From contig JAPFBE010000002.1 of assembly GCA_034336665.1 (NCBI GenBank), positions 75,829,405 to 75,893,404 of the forward strand: 64,000 nucleotides of DNA, in the 5' to 3' direction. This stretch comes from Luscinia megarhynchos. Taxonomy: Eukaryota > Chordata > Aves > Passeriformes > Turdidae. Position numbers and translations under genes: made by a program. Under the pieces are notes generated by a model. That model did not search any database, was not told the DNA's origin, and worked only from the letters and a program-made list of their open reading frames with translations. Below, one piece after another: positions 1-11,479 of this stretch; positions within the stretch are counted from its first letter, which is position 1, and each line of letters starts with the position of its first letter.

Positions 1-2441
1 AACACTTTTTCTGCATGTAACAAAAATTGTTCATACAAAATTTTCCAAATAATTGATTTTCCAAGTAAATGTACTCAATTCTGTTTTGTAAGAACAATTG
101 CCCAGTGTTAACACTGCATTGGAGATGACTATTTTCAGCAAGTGTGAATATTGTTCTCCTGCTTGGTTTTAATAATTTAAGGTTTTGTTTGATTGGTTGG
201 GTATTTTGTTTGTTTTGTTTTTTTGTTTGTCTTATTTGGGGGTTTTTGTTGTGTTTTTGGGGTTTTTAAAATGTTTTTGGGCAGGTTTTGCTGTTGTTGG
301 TTTTTGTACATCTCAGTTTCAGCCTCCACTTCTTTAATCTATCTCTGTTTTGGAGGCAATAGCTACAAAAAAACATTCAAGCTGTCTTGGAATACAAAAC
401 ACACCTCATTAGCAACAAAGACAGATATGAACATTTACTTTGAGGCCGTGCTGGCTTTGCACTCACTTCAAAGCAGAGTTCAAAGCCCTCATCCTGATAA
501 AAGTACTAATGACAAGATTGCAGAAGCATTCAATGCACTCAGCAAAGGCCAGGTTTTTTAACATGTTCTATTCCCATTTGGGTGACAGATAAGTGCTTAA
601 ATTCTCAGAGAGCTCTCTGTATTAGCTAGTGAGTTGCTGAAAATCTGGAGATTATTATGCCACTGGTTGCTAAACAATTCTGAGTGTCTGCCATTTATTA
701 TCAGGGCTGTCTGGCAGGTAAAGCCTTGTGAAAATGGAGCCCCTTATAAAATTTTACCAAGTGAACTCTTAAGTCTCTTCCAGTCTCACTTTCTATCATT
801 TCTATTGTCTAAGGAAATTTAGCCCTGAAATTAAAATTTTCTCTAAACAGATTGATGTCTGCTTGCCTTTATGATTTTTTGTATAATCAATGAAATTATA
901 AAAAATATTCTATTTTCAGAAAACTGTTTTCTGTTTTGCAGATGTAAACCATTGAAAGTGCAATCATTTATTTTCTATAACACTGTTTTATTTTGAATAT
1001 TTCTTCTCCTCAATATAATCCAAATGTTTTTCACTTTAATCTTAGTATACTGGTGATTATTTAAGTGAGGCCTGATTTGACCACCACTGTACACATATAA
1101 TGAAATGAACATCCACTTTTTTCTATTAAAATTGTCATATAAATATTTCAGTAGACATTAATCAGTGCTCCCTTCCTCCACAATTCAGCTCCAGATAACT
1201 TGTTCTGGAGGTGGAAATGGGCTTCAGAAAGATCCTACCAAAATACAAGTGGCAAGTTATCTCCTATCTTTACGTATTTGTCTTTGCTTAATTTTATACT
1301 TTTCACATAAGACACAGCTGAATTCCGAGTTTTTGATTATCATAATTGACTGGCAGCATTTGTACCAGCTCATATATTTATGGAGACACTTTCCTTTGGC
1401 TTGTTATGTTGCTTAGTGGGAAACTGAATTAATCTGATCTAGATATATAAAAGCATTGGTATGGTTGCTTGGTGTTCAAAATCAAAATCAAAATTAGCTG
1501 TGGATCAGAGCTCAAGAGCAGGAGGCCAAGTGATTTGCAATATTGTGGGTCTCATTTTTTGCCAGGTCTTGGCTTAGAGCTAGGCAAATAGCAGCCACAT
1601 TTTTAAGCATCTCAAAACTATTAATCAAAGAAGATCAAGTGCTTTAGCCAGTTGCCAGATGATAGCAGTGATAGCACAAATGTGTTATTGAAAAATCAGT
1701 GCTGACATAGGACAAAGTCTACACACAAGTACTATAGTGGAGGGGGAAAGACTCCTAGACATATATACATCTATATACCCCAATAAAAAATCTTATGAAT
1801 CAGAATTAAATATAAATCAAATGACAGGTTTTTCAGATGTGGGTTTGAAAGGGCTGCCCATATATTAGGTTACCCCTAAAGACTTACAGATAGGTACTTT
1901 GACACTGTTGGGATGACTAGGAGAAATTAGATTTGTGCAGACGTTTCTTTATAGCACATGGACAAGTCTAGATGCTTCTCATATCTGTGAGAAAGACACA
2001 GATAATTTGTGTGTAATATGGATTGAAGCAGTGAATTTAAATCATCTTTCAAATGAGGGGTTGCTCCTTGACAGTGTCCCATAAAAACACATCTTCAGGG
2101 CTGAAAAGCACTGAGACTGAAAGATTTCTGGATCTGTGGAGATATGCTTAAATTCTGCCTTGGTTTTAGACATCAGAAAAAGGCTTTTGCAAGGATATAG
2201 TAACATAGCAAACTGTATAAATGCACACTTGGTCTGTTTTATAAATACGATTTTCAGTTTATGTTAAAAAATATCAGTCACTAGTCACTAGTTTTTGTAC
2301 AAAATATTTTTTTTCTGGAAACAAAATAGCGATCTGATACTTCATTTAACCCAAACTGTTATAGTTTGCTCCTCCTTATTTGTTGTATTATTGAGATACC
2401 ACAGTGGTACTCAGGAGTACTTTCATTTAGTGCTAAATTAG
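1..2441. other. Unique AT-rich DNA, no gene seen
   Basis: No exon-like or repeat-family signal was recognised. The only compositional feature is a T/G-rich stretch at about 181-306, made of runs of T broken by G pairs and G runs. Open frames here, such as one over 193-561, start inside that low-complexity tract and show no domain. I treat them as chance frames. Confidence 0.6.
181..306. repeat. T/G-rich low-complexity tract
   Basis: The plus strand is almost wholly T and G for about 125 bp, with irregular units such as GTTTT and TTTGGGG. It is not a perfect tandem repeat. Similar plus-strand T/G tracts recur at 13.2, 15.2 and 59.8 kb. Low complexity is seen directly; no function is inferred. 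Confidence 0.7.
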
Positions 2442-2625
2442 GATAGAATAGCACAGAACAGAATAGTTCCACTGGGAAGGGTCCTGCAGTGGTCACCTAG
2501 TCCAACAGGCTGACCAATTCAGGGCTGACCAAAAGTTAAAGTATGTTATTAAGGGCATTGTTCAAATGTTTCTTAAACACTGACAGGCTTGGAATACCAA
2601 GCACCTCTCAAGGAAGACAATAATG
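2442..2625 (-). mobile_element. CR1 LINE 3'-end fragment, minus strand
   Basis: Read on the plus strand, this begins with repeated AGAATAG-like units, then a block typical of the reverse complement of an avian CR1 3' end: a 'tggaagggacct'-like motif, 'cctagtccaac' and 'cagggctgaccaaaagttaaag'. The element therefore lies on the minus strand with its 3' terminus at about 2442. Only the last ~180 bp (3' UTR) remain, the usual result of 5' truncation during target-primed reverse transcription. The far end is blurred by divergence. It carries no coding potential. Confidence 0.8.
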
Positions 2626-3897
2626 TATGTGAAAGAGCATAAAAGTCTGGTGTAGCAAATGCTTATGCACATAGTCTAAATTCATTTCATGAGCATGGGC
2701 AAGGACTCAAAGTGAATTAATGTGCTTAAGTATTTCATTAGTTTGTGATGAAAAATTACTGAAAAATCAGGTTCTAGAAGAACAGGAGAATTAGGAACCA
2801 TTGTCAATCACTAAAGAAAACTACAGAAATCTATAGTTGTTGATTGGCTTCCTTAATGATGAAAATTTGCCTTAGAAAATATTTGTTAATCATTATGAAA
2901 AATAAAATGTTGTATCTTTTCTAGCTGTTTGATAATTATTGCTTACATGGTTTGTAAGGAACTGCTTTTCTTAATCATTCTGAAAAGAATCTTCTTTAAG
3001 CTCATGAAATTAGAATCTGAAAGAAAAGGTGACATTTGTGATGCAGTCTCAGAATGCTTGATACAGGATCTTACTGGGCTACACATAAAAAGCAGCTATC
3101 AAAGCCAAAGCATATGTGTAAAAGCACATTATTACAGCAGTAATGAACACAGAGTAAGATAAAATATTTTCTGATAACAATACAGTATCTACTTGTAAAC
3201 TGTTTACAGTATAGAAAGGTTGAGAAAGAAACCTCTAATGTCACAACCAAGTCCCTCAGATAATGTGAAGAAAGCATCTTTCCTTAAGAAATACATACTA
3301 AGCAGATGTAAAATCTGTATAAAAAAGAAGAATACCTGAGAAGAAATAAATCCAAACACAGATTTCATCTTTTACAAGGTTAACCACAGACCTGTTGTGC
3401 TAGTTTTCAGGCCCTTTCTAAGGTTATGGAAATCTCAAGAAGAAAAGTGTGCTGAAGTCTAATAAGGATCATAAACTCCTCATTCAACAGTTCCCAGACT
3501 GCAGACCATGTACTAGACTAAGTGTCTACCCTAATGATGATAGGTAAAATTTCTAAGGTGATATGCTGAGTATTTTTGAGTATCTGAAGGGTCTGAAAAT
3601 CACTTAACTGGTTATAAATTTTTCATGCTGGCAAGATTTTTGTGAGATGCTTTTAATTTTAAATACCTCACATTGGTAAGGTAGAAGGGAAAGGTGATGA
3701 TTCCAAGAACAATTTGACTGCAAGGAAAAAAGCAAAAACCTCTAAACTTCTGGGATGTAACAAGTAGCACTGTAAACTTCAATTTCCAGAAATGTTTCTG
3801 AAATAGTTACAACAAAAAGGATGAATACCTGAATATTTCTGTCTCACTTCTGAAAAGAAACTGTATTGAGCTGTAGGTTTTTGGACTGAGCATTGAC
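2626..3897. other. Unique AT-rich DNA, no gene seen
   Basis: No repeat family, RNA gene or exon-like stretch was recognised. Short frames at 2929-3162 (plus) and 3071-3277 (minus) overlap each other and have no recognisable motif. Confidence 0.55.
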
Positions 3898-4183
3898 CTC
3901 TTCTCTCTGGTGACCAGTGACAGGATCTGAGGCATGATGCTGAGTTAGGGAAATACAGGTTAGAGGTAAAGAAAAGATTCCTCACCCAGAGGGTTCTTGG
4001 TAGCTGGCACAGGCTCTCCAGGAGGTGGGCACAGCCCCAAGCCTGGCAGAGTTCAGGAAGTTTCTTGACAATGTTCTCTGGGACATGGTGTGACTCTTAG
4101 GATGTGCTGAGCAGGGGCAGGAGTGTTGGGCTTTGATGATCCTTGTGGGTCCCTTTCAACACAGCATATTTTATGATTCTGTA
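3898..4183 (+). mobile_element. CR1 LINE 3' fragment, plus strand
   Basis: The stretch runs through landmarks of the avian CR1 3' region in order: 'gaccagtgacagga' near 3911, 'ttcctcacccagagggtt' near 3979, 'ggcacaggctctccagga' near 4005, 'gtgtgactcttagga' near 4088 and 'gatccttgtgggtccctttc' near 4138. It ends in the CR1 terminal 'tgattctg'-type octamer near 4183. About 285 bp remain, the 5' part having been lost. Clear mismatches and small indels against the typical pattern point to an old, inactive copy. It belongs to the same general subfamily type as the tail at 52.1 kb. Confidence 0.87.
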
Positions 4184-5785
4184 ATTTCCTGCCTCTATCA
4201 AACAGAATTTCACTCTGGGCCTGTATGTTGATAGAGTATTTCCATAGATCCCTGTGGACTTTTAGTCAGGCCTTTATTTCTTGCAGATTCAATATTGTGA
4301 CTCGATTTTTAAAATAGGTGTACATCTGTGACTGTGTAGGTAATTCCTGCTGAAGTGTGGCTGTGGTATACACATATCAAATGAGAACTGAACTTTTCTT
4401 AAATTTAGTTTCTATAGTTTGTTCACTTTTGTTCCTCTGTAACAAAACTTTCTCTATCTCAACTTTGCTTCAGTCAGTAAAGCTGCTCTTTTTTCTCATC
4501 TTTTCCTATAACTTGTAACTTATCCCTCAGTTAAATTGTTTAATGCAGATCGTTCCTCCCTTTGGAATAGCGAGAGGTCTGCTGCTATTTCCCAGGCTCC
4601 CTCTTCCACTCTGTACCTGTCAAAGGATGGCCTTAAAGTTAATGAATCCAAGACAGCAGGAGCCAAAATGTTGCTGACAATAGCTTTCTGTCTTAATTCC
4701 AAACAGTGTTGGAAAACAGCCTTGTATCATCAGGTGCAATTTAGATTGATTTGCAATGTGAGCAGGTCACATCTATGTTTCAGCAATCAAGAGCTGTGAA
4801 TCCCTAGTGAGCCTTTGCTGACTATATACAAGGTAAGATCAGAGTAAATTTTTTGTTCTTTTTCAATAAGTACACAAAAAGCAGAAGAGTTATCTACTGT
4901 AGCAAATACAGGTTTCAGATAACATGATTAAGCCATGCAAGATAATCCACTTTCCTCAATGTTTGTAGACTGCATCAAAAGGTAAGTTCCCAGCAAGCAA
5001 TGAGACTTATATGATGAATACTTTCAACCTGAAAATAGCTGGTATATAGATCCTGACACTGAGCTCAAGGTGGGCTCAAGGTGGGCACAGTGTGATAAGA
5101 AAGCCTTTGTAGCACCCAGAGAATTCCCCATTTAAATCTCAGATATCAGACACTACTCAGCTGCTCTCACGTGTGCTTATGCTCAAAGCAGAGATGTGTT
5201 AAGTTTCCACAAAAAGCCTTCAACTCAGTGAATGTTCCAGATGTTAGTAATCTTAGGACTTTACTTAGGATCTTTATATATCCTAACTTCTATCCAATTC
5301 AGCAAGTGTGAACAGGAAAAAAATAGAGGATCAATTACGTGTTATTGACTACATTTCATATGATATCATGTAATAATAAAAATAATTGTCAATAGCTACA
5401 GAACTACGTAGAAATTCCTTTATATTGAATTCATGTTACATTTTATAAAACACTCCTGAAATTTAAGTTCCCTTTTGTTTGGATCATTACTACTGGCTTA
5501 TATACATCCAAGTGAAGCCATCCTAGTTTTCATATAATCTTGCTGCATATAACAGCTCTGCACTACTTGAAAGATCTATCTCAATCAAACATGAACCTGA
5601 AACACAATTGCTTTCACCAGCCAAAGGCACTTATATTTTAATACTTATTATACAGTTTTCTCACATTCCAATATTTGAAGGGATAAAAAGCTCCAATATA
5701 CTGTGTTGCTAATTTTTTAAAAATCTCAGTTCTGGCCTCAGCTGATTACCATTTTTATATAGCCACTTCCTTTTTTCTCAATTTT
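4184..5785. other. Unique AT-rich DNA, no gene seen
   Basis: Nothing beyond local low-order patterns, such as a short direct duplication of an 11 bp unit near 5062-5084. Frames at 4520-4799 on both strands overlap and look like chance. Confidence 0.55.
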
Positions 5786-5877
<92 letters not shown>

Positions 5878-5946
5878 ATCCATCCATCCATCCATCCATC
5901 CAGTTAGCTAGCTAGCTATTTAATCCAGCTCTGTGTGTGTGTGTGT
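5786..5946. repeat. Compound microsatellite (TCTA)23-(ATCC)6-(TAGC)3-(TG)7
   Basis: A perfect TCTA array of 23 units covers 5786-5877. It passes directly into about six ATCC units (5878-5901), then a short TAGC block (about 5905-5918), then a TG run (5932-5946). The long uninterrupted TCTA block is the only large perfect tetranucleotide array in the window. Such arrays are normally length-polymorphic, so the copy number here may not represent the population and could be slightly off in assembly. Confidence 0.97.
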
Positions 5947-7629
5947 ATCTGCACACATCCATATTGTTGCAGATTGACTTCCAGAATAAAGTCTCACAGA
6001 CTGTAATGTCTTTAGCCCAGGCATTCTAAAAACAGAGGGACGCACTTGCTCAGTGTATGAAGCAGTCACAGTGATAATCTCATTTTTTTAAAAGCAATGG
6101 TTATCCACTTAGTGCCTCATTATTTATATTTTTTAAAAACCTGAACAGATATTGCTAAAAGATATTGTGTATGCCCATAGTCCAGGACTCATCATGAGGT
6201 TTGCATCACCTGTTCTATGAAAAGATCCCTATTGAGCCAGAGAAAGGTTGGGACAAGGCTCAGTGTGCCACTGAAAATAATTAATAGTTAATAGTAATTG
6301 TCTATCTGAAGATAGAACAAGATCATCTGTGTATGCATAAGCAAAGCTTAGCTTTTCTAATTCCAGAAAAAAACAAAAACCAAACCAATAAATTGTCACT
6401 CTTTTGCAGCTCTGTGTAATTTTCACTGATTTGCATCCTTGAGGTCCATATGGAATATTTTCCTCACAGAAGACTCTTTAAGTATCAAACCAGCTCAGCA
6501 GAACCCATAAAACTTTGGTCTTTGTTTTAAACATACGCAGCATGAGAACTACCCTTTGGCAAAGGGCTTAGAGGTTGATTTATGAAATGGGCTATACATT
6601 AACTAAGATAGTATTACTGCAAAGTGGTAAGTTCTGCTCTGATCTAAAGTGTAAAATGCCTTTTGTTTTTGTTTTAGTTGACTAGTGTCACAGCAGGGGC
6701 TCAGAAATAAAAGTAAAATTCAAAGTATGATTGAAATATACCTTATAAATCAGGCCTTTTCTTGCCACCCTGTTATAATATGGAGCTTTTGAAATCTCAA
6801 AAATGGATTGACTTATTTTTATGTTCATTTTATGTTGTAAAACTATTCTTCAAACATGTATTAGGCTTTAAGAGTTCTTGGATGTGGTCTGACCATATAA
6901 ATTGCATACTTTTTATACACATTCCTTATATAGTTTTGCTCTGTGCAGAAATTTTGGCATTTGTAGTTACAGTTCCCCCCTCTTTCCCACATCTGCTGAA
7001 AACTTTGGGGCAAGAAGCTATTTTCTGTAGTTCACACAGAGGTTGACATTTAGTTCATTATTCTGTGAAAAACGTTTAATGATCCCAGACTATTTCTATG
7101 CTCTACAGAAATGCTGTCATTAATTTTTTCTTTGCAAAATTCAGATTTCAGGAGTGTGCTCAAATTACTATCGACATCTTCCCTCCCATGGTTGAGTGAA
7201 ACCATGGCATCTGTATGCAGAGGTTTAGAAGTATTCATTCACTTCAGACTTGGTCTCCAAAAGGAGAGATTTCAATAAACCTAAAGCTCAGAAGTGTGCC
7301 TGTAAAATTGAGACAGTTCTGTCCCCTTTTCTAGTGGTAGTAATGACCCTATTAAAGCTTCATAACATTTTAAGGCCCAGATAAAACAAAACTGAATGAA
7401 CATTGTAATATATTAATTTTTTGATCCTGTAAATGTTTTGTTTGATCTCTCCTCCACTAATATTGGAGAGGAATTATTCTCAGTTACTAAAATTTCCAAA
7501 AATACATGAGGGTTAGCATTAATCTGTTGCTTTTGATTTTTACAATTTTCCCTAGCTTGAGTAGATATTGTCTGATAAAATGTGTGCCTATGTTAGTGCT
7601 TTATGGTCTCTGGTGTTGCTGTGTATCTC
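5947..7629. other. Unique AT-rich DNA, no gene seen
   Basis: No repeat family or exon-like signal was recognised. Frames at 6229-6426, 6762-7046 and 7050-7238 have no domain features and no flanking splice or start context that stands out. Confidence 0.55.
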
Positions 7630-7910
7630 CACAAGTGGAGCATCTCTGCTGTGAGGAAAGGCTGAGAGGTGGAATTGTTTAATCTGGAGAATGAAGGCCT
7701 GAGAGTATATCAATACCTAAAGGAAGGGTGAAAAGAGGATGGAGCCAGATTCTTATCAGTAATGCCCAGTGAAAAGCAATGGCATGAACTGAAACAGGCA
7801 AAACTCCATCTGAGCATAGATAAACACATTTTCACTGTGAGGGTGACCAGGCACTGGCACAGGTTGTCTGAAAATGCTGCAGTCTCCATTCATGGAGATG
7901 CTTTATTTAT
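7630..7910 (+). mobile_element. CR1 LINE 3'-UTR-proximal fragment lacking its 3' end
   Basis: Landmarks of the CR1 region downstream of the reverse transcriptase appear in order: 'gtgaggaaaggctgagag' near 7651, 'aatctggagaatgaa', 'ctaaaggaagggtgaaaagaggatgg' (7718-7743), 'gccagattcttatcagtaatgccca', 'actgtgagggtgacc' near 7833, 'cactggcacaggttg' near 7852 and 'tggagatgctt' near 7895. The usual final ~120 bp (guanine-rich tail and terminal octamer) are absent; the next bases are unrelated AT-rich DNA. Loss of the 3' end is atypical for CR1, which normally loses the 5' end, and implies a later deletion. The short ORF over 7762-7944 is part of this relic. Confidence 0.82.
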
Positions 7911-8068
7911 AACTAGATACACAAAAAGTTTCATTGTGGCATGAGAATTTTTCATTGAAATAAGATGTCTGAAAATTGTAAGCTAAATGTACCATTTTGA
8001 AAACTACTTATTTTTTTCCATTTCTCTATCAGCGGATCAAAGCCACCCTTCTTCCCATTTGACTAGTA

Positions 8069-9059
8069 TGTCTATAGGGTTTGCATGGCAAGGTTTTGCA
8101 GCAGAGGGGGCTACAGGGTGGCTCTGTGGGAGCTGCCAGAAGCTTCTCCCATGTCTGAGAAAGTCAGTATCAGCCAGCTCTAAGGCAGACCTGTCACTCA
8201 CCAAGGCTGAGATAATCAGGAATGGTGAAACAGTGACAAACCTGCCACAACTGGTTTCAGAAGGGGGAAAAAAGCCTTCACAGCTGCAGGCTGAGAGCTG
8301 GGTGGGAATATGTGAAACAGCTCTGCAGACATCAAGATCGGTGAAGAAGAAAGGGGGTAATGTGTTCCAGGCACCAGAGCAGAGATTCCTGTGCAGTCTG
8401 TCACCCTGCAGCCCAGATGGAGCAGATAACCACTGCCAGACCCTGGAGGACTCCACGCCAGAGCAGGTGGATGCCTGAAGGTGGCTGTGACCCTGTGAGA
8501 AGCCCATGCTGGAGCTGGTTCCTGGCAGGACCTGTGGACCCCTAGAGAGAGGACCCCATTCTGGAGCAGGTCTGCTGGCAGCACCTGTGACCCAGTGGGT
8601 GCCCCACACAAAGAGCAGCTCATGAGAAGGACTCACATGGGAGAACTTCATGGAGCATTGTTTTTCTTGGAAGAGACCCCATGCTGGAGCAGTCTTCCCT
8701 CTGAGGAGGAAGCAGCAGCAGCTGTGATGAACAGCTCCCATGCCTCTGGGCCACTGTGGGAGAGGAGGTAGAAAAAAATTGGGAGTGATGTTGAAACTCA
8801 GGAAAAAAGTGACAGTAGAGAGGAAGTTGTTTTGAAGCTTTGGTTTTATTTCTCTTTATCCTACTCTGATTAGTTGGGTAATAAATTAAATTTGTTTTCC
8901 CCAAGGAGAGTTTGTTTTGCCTGTAGCAGGAGCTGCTGAGTGATCTCTCCTTATCCTTGACCCCTGGGCCTTTCACTCTCTCCCCTGCCCAGCTGAGCAG
9001 GGAAGTGATCGAGCAGCTTTAGTGGGCACTTGACATCCAGCCAGGGTCAACACATCACA
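8069..9059 (+). mobile_element. Avian endogenous retrovirus solo LTR, plus strand
   Basis: The ~990 bp block opens with TG at 8069 and closes with 'gggtcaacacatcaca' at 9059, matching the TG...CA LTR rule. Internally it shows the hallmark degenerate ~40-60 bp repeats of the form 'ctggagcaggt..gctggcaggacctgtg' (about 8440-8700), then a T/G-rich stretch with AATAAA near 8880 and 'tttgccttgtagc...gagtgatctctcc' towards the end. I recognise this as a widespread neoavian LTR type, but not its exact library name. No gag, pol or env sequence lies on either side, so it looks like a solo LTR left by LTR-LTR recombination. No clear target-site duplication was found. Its GC content is well above the surroundings, and several sizeable overlapping frames on both strands lie inside it; I regard them as non-coding. 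Confidence 0.83.
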
Positions 9060-10377
9060 GGTTCACACAACACTTCAAGAATTTATTTCAGAAGAACTTG
9101 TGGATGTGTAAGAAATTACCAAGAAACCAGAGATACAGGACAGGTCTTATACTTATCCTTGAAAACTCGATTTTAATGGAAAATCACCTCTCCTCTGACA
9201 TTGGAAATCTTTGTTTTGTGAATGTATATGGTGTCACAAGTGACAACTGAAATAAATATGCTTTAGTAATAAAAGGTTATGCTTTCATGTCATGATCCTT
9301 AGCAATAATGTCAAGGTAAACTACTAAACTGAATCAAACATCTTTAATGAAATCTGTTCACAATTTCCATAAGGAACTTCCAAGAGTGGAATCTGGTATT
9401 TTGAATATCTCTTTCATTGGGGGCTTTTTTTTCCCCCCTTATAGACTATATTATATGTTAGTGTTTAAACACACTGTATTTTTTTTGAGAGGGTTTAGGT
9501 TTAATGGCTGTTGACAAGGGTTTAATGGCTGTATCAAGGCTCTGCATCAATGGAATTTTAGAAAGCTTTTACCCATCAACATTTATACTTATTAGAAGTT
9601 CATCTCTTCAGGCAGCAGCTAAGAAACACATAGACCATGTAAGAGTTCTGTAATCACTTGTTATTTTCACTAGTACATTTGCAGATCTAGAAAAAAATCA
9701 TTCAAAAAATACGTCAATGTTTTTTCTTGCTCAGATTTCCATAGACTTCTTAGTGTGCTTTGATATTCACAATCCCTAGTACAATCCAGGGGTTTGCTAC
9801 TTTTCCTCAAAATTTTTAAAATCTTAGTGCAGATATTTGTTTATATCTTTCCACCTTCATTTCTAAATTTCTTGCATGTCTGTTGAGAAGCTTCTAACTT
9901 ATTATTTTCAGCTACCTAATTTAAGGATTCACTGCTCAGCTGTGTTGTGTGATCACTGTCCCACACCAGGTGATGTGAGACACCTCAGTTGCCTCTTTAC
10001 AGACTTGAAAAACTATAAAGCAAATTATTTACCTTAGGGAGCTCCAGCTGATTGAAAAATCATGAAAATTTATTGGTTTTTCCACTGTTAATGAAACTCG
10101 AGGTATACGTCTTTTGAATTTATGTCACTATAAAGAACAAATTGGTAGAGAAGACAGCTATATGCTATGTTTAAAATTAAAGGTACACCCTAAGAAGAAG
10201 ATGGTCATTTTACAAACAGAGTTCAGTGTGGATTTAATACGATGTTCTCTTTCTTTTTGTACTAGAAAAGTTGGATATCTGGTAACGTTTTCACTGAGAA
10301 AATTTTTTTCGTTCCAGATGGTCCTTAGAGAACAAATACTTTGTCTACATTGTGATGTTTTGTGCAATTTAGATGTC
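9060..10377. other. Unique AT-rich DNA, no gene seen
   Basis: No gene. A 15 bp unit (GGGTTTAATGGCTGT-like) is duplicated head to tail at about 9493-9525. A frame at 10114-10401 runs into the following LTR and shows no domain. Confidence 0.55.
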
Positions 10378-10989
10378 TGTCCTGGTTTAGGGCAAATTTA
10401 GGAGGAAGCTTCTGACTGGGGTTCTTCTAGAAAGCAAATTCAACCCCTTCCCCCCACAGGTTTGGGAAAGATTTTTTTTTTGAGAAAAATGGAAAAAACT
10501 GTTTATTTGACAAGCAAAGTGCTTACAAACATGAAAAAAAAATTAAACAATAGAACCTCTCCCTGTTCTGAAGAGATGGCAAATTCAGAAAGTCCTTGTC
10601 GTGGGGTGTACTCAGCTTGCTCAGCCTCTCTTAGTCCTTCCTGCCCTGGAAAATTCTGTGTCCTGGCCCCAGTGGGCCACAGATGCAAACTCCTGGTGCT
10701 TCTCTGGGGTTTCAGTCCAGAGCAGGGCTGAACAGTTCCAAGAAAAAAAAAGCCACAGTCTGGGGAACTTCTCTGCCTCAGCTAGTCAACAACTAACTAA
10801 AAGCAAAAGAGAAGTCTCTGCTGCTGTCCCCTGTGGACACACCAGTCTGTGAGAGGGATGTAGAGGAGCAAGTGAATTCTGTGATAACAACTGTGCACCT
10901 GTTCTCTCCCCCTTCACTCTTGGAACCACTCTTAAAGGTGTGGAATTTAACATTCAGCATAAATGGATTGGGTTAATATCCAACAGACA
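10378..10989 (-). mobile_element. ERV LTR, likely ERVL-type, probably minus strand
   Basis: The stretch begins 'tgtcctggtttag' at 10378 and may end '...ccaacagaca' at 10989, giving TG...CA ends and about 610 bp. 'TGTCCTGGTTT' at the plus-strand left edge is a common outer end of avian ERVL-class LTRs; its complement reads '...aaaccaggaca'. On the minus strand an AATAAA signal lies near 10505 with about 125 bp after it, which fits R-U5. A TTTAAG promoter-like block lies upstream near 10930. Both support minus-strand orientation. No coding retroviral sequence flanks it, and no convincing target-site duplication was seen. The right end is the least certain boundary. Confidence 0.68.
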
Positions 10990-11479
10990 GTTTGGGGTAC
11001 AAGCATCATAAAGGCCAATATCTGATCCAAATACCTATATATTTTATCTTTTTCTTGAAAGGAGACCTGGAAGCTCTTGTTTTGTAGGTCCCATTCTATT
11101 TTGCTTGTCAATGTAATTTTTGAAAAGGAACTGATGGACCTACCCCACATTACTTAATCTAATTCTTCTTAGTAGTCATATTTTTGATCTCCATTCTTTT
11201 CTGTAGAGATTAATTCCACAACTTAATAACATTGTAAAGAACAGAATCTATCTTTTTTTGTTCCACTTCTATTCTTTCTATATACTGACTAGCCAGTAAT
11301 AGTAGATAAGTGATCCCCACTGAATACACTCTAATAGTGCTTTCTTTTATATATATATATGTGTAAATATTTGCCCAAATTAAATACCCAGCCTGCTAAA
11401 TACATGTCAGAAACCTATTAATACCTTTATTTGCTTTGTCTCCTTTACCGTATATTTACTGCTTTATCTTTTTTTGTCT
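10990..11479. other. AT-rich DNA between LTR and ancient LINE
   Basis: This stretch has no recognised gene. It may include the degraded 3' portion of the minus-strand LINE that follows. A short (AT)n run lies at 11347-11364. Confidence 0.45.

Noticed and set aside
193..561. 122-codon plus-strand ORF starting in a T/G-rich tract
   Set aside because: The first third is low-complexity translation (F, V, G, C). No domain was seen, and the length is within chance for the window.
5786..5877. CRISPR-like or minisatellite array
   Set aside because: The unit is 4 bp and there are no spacers; it is a plain microsatellite.
8037..8741. Long overlapping ORFs on both strands, including 234 codons on the minus strand
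   Set aside because: They lie inside the solo LTR, whose higher GC content removes stop codons. No domain, start context or splice context supports a protein.
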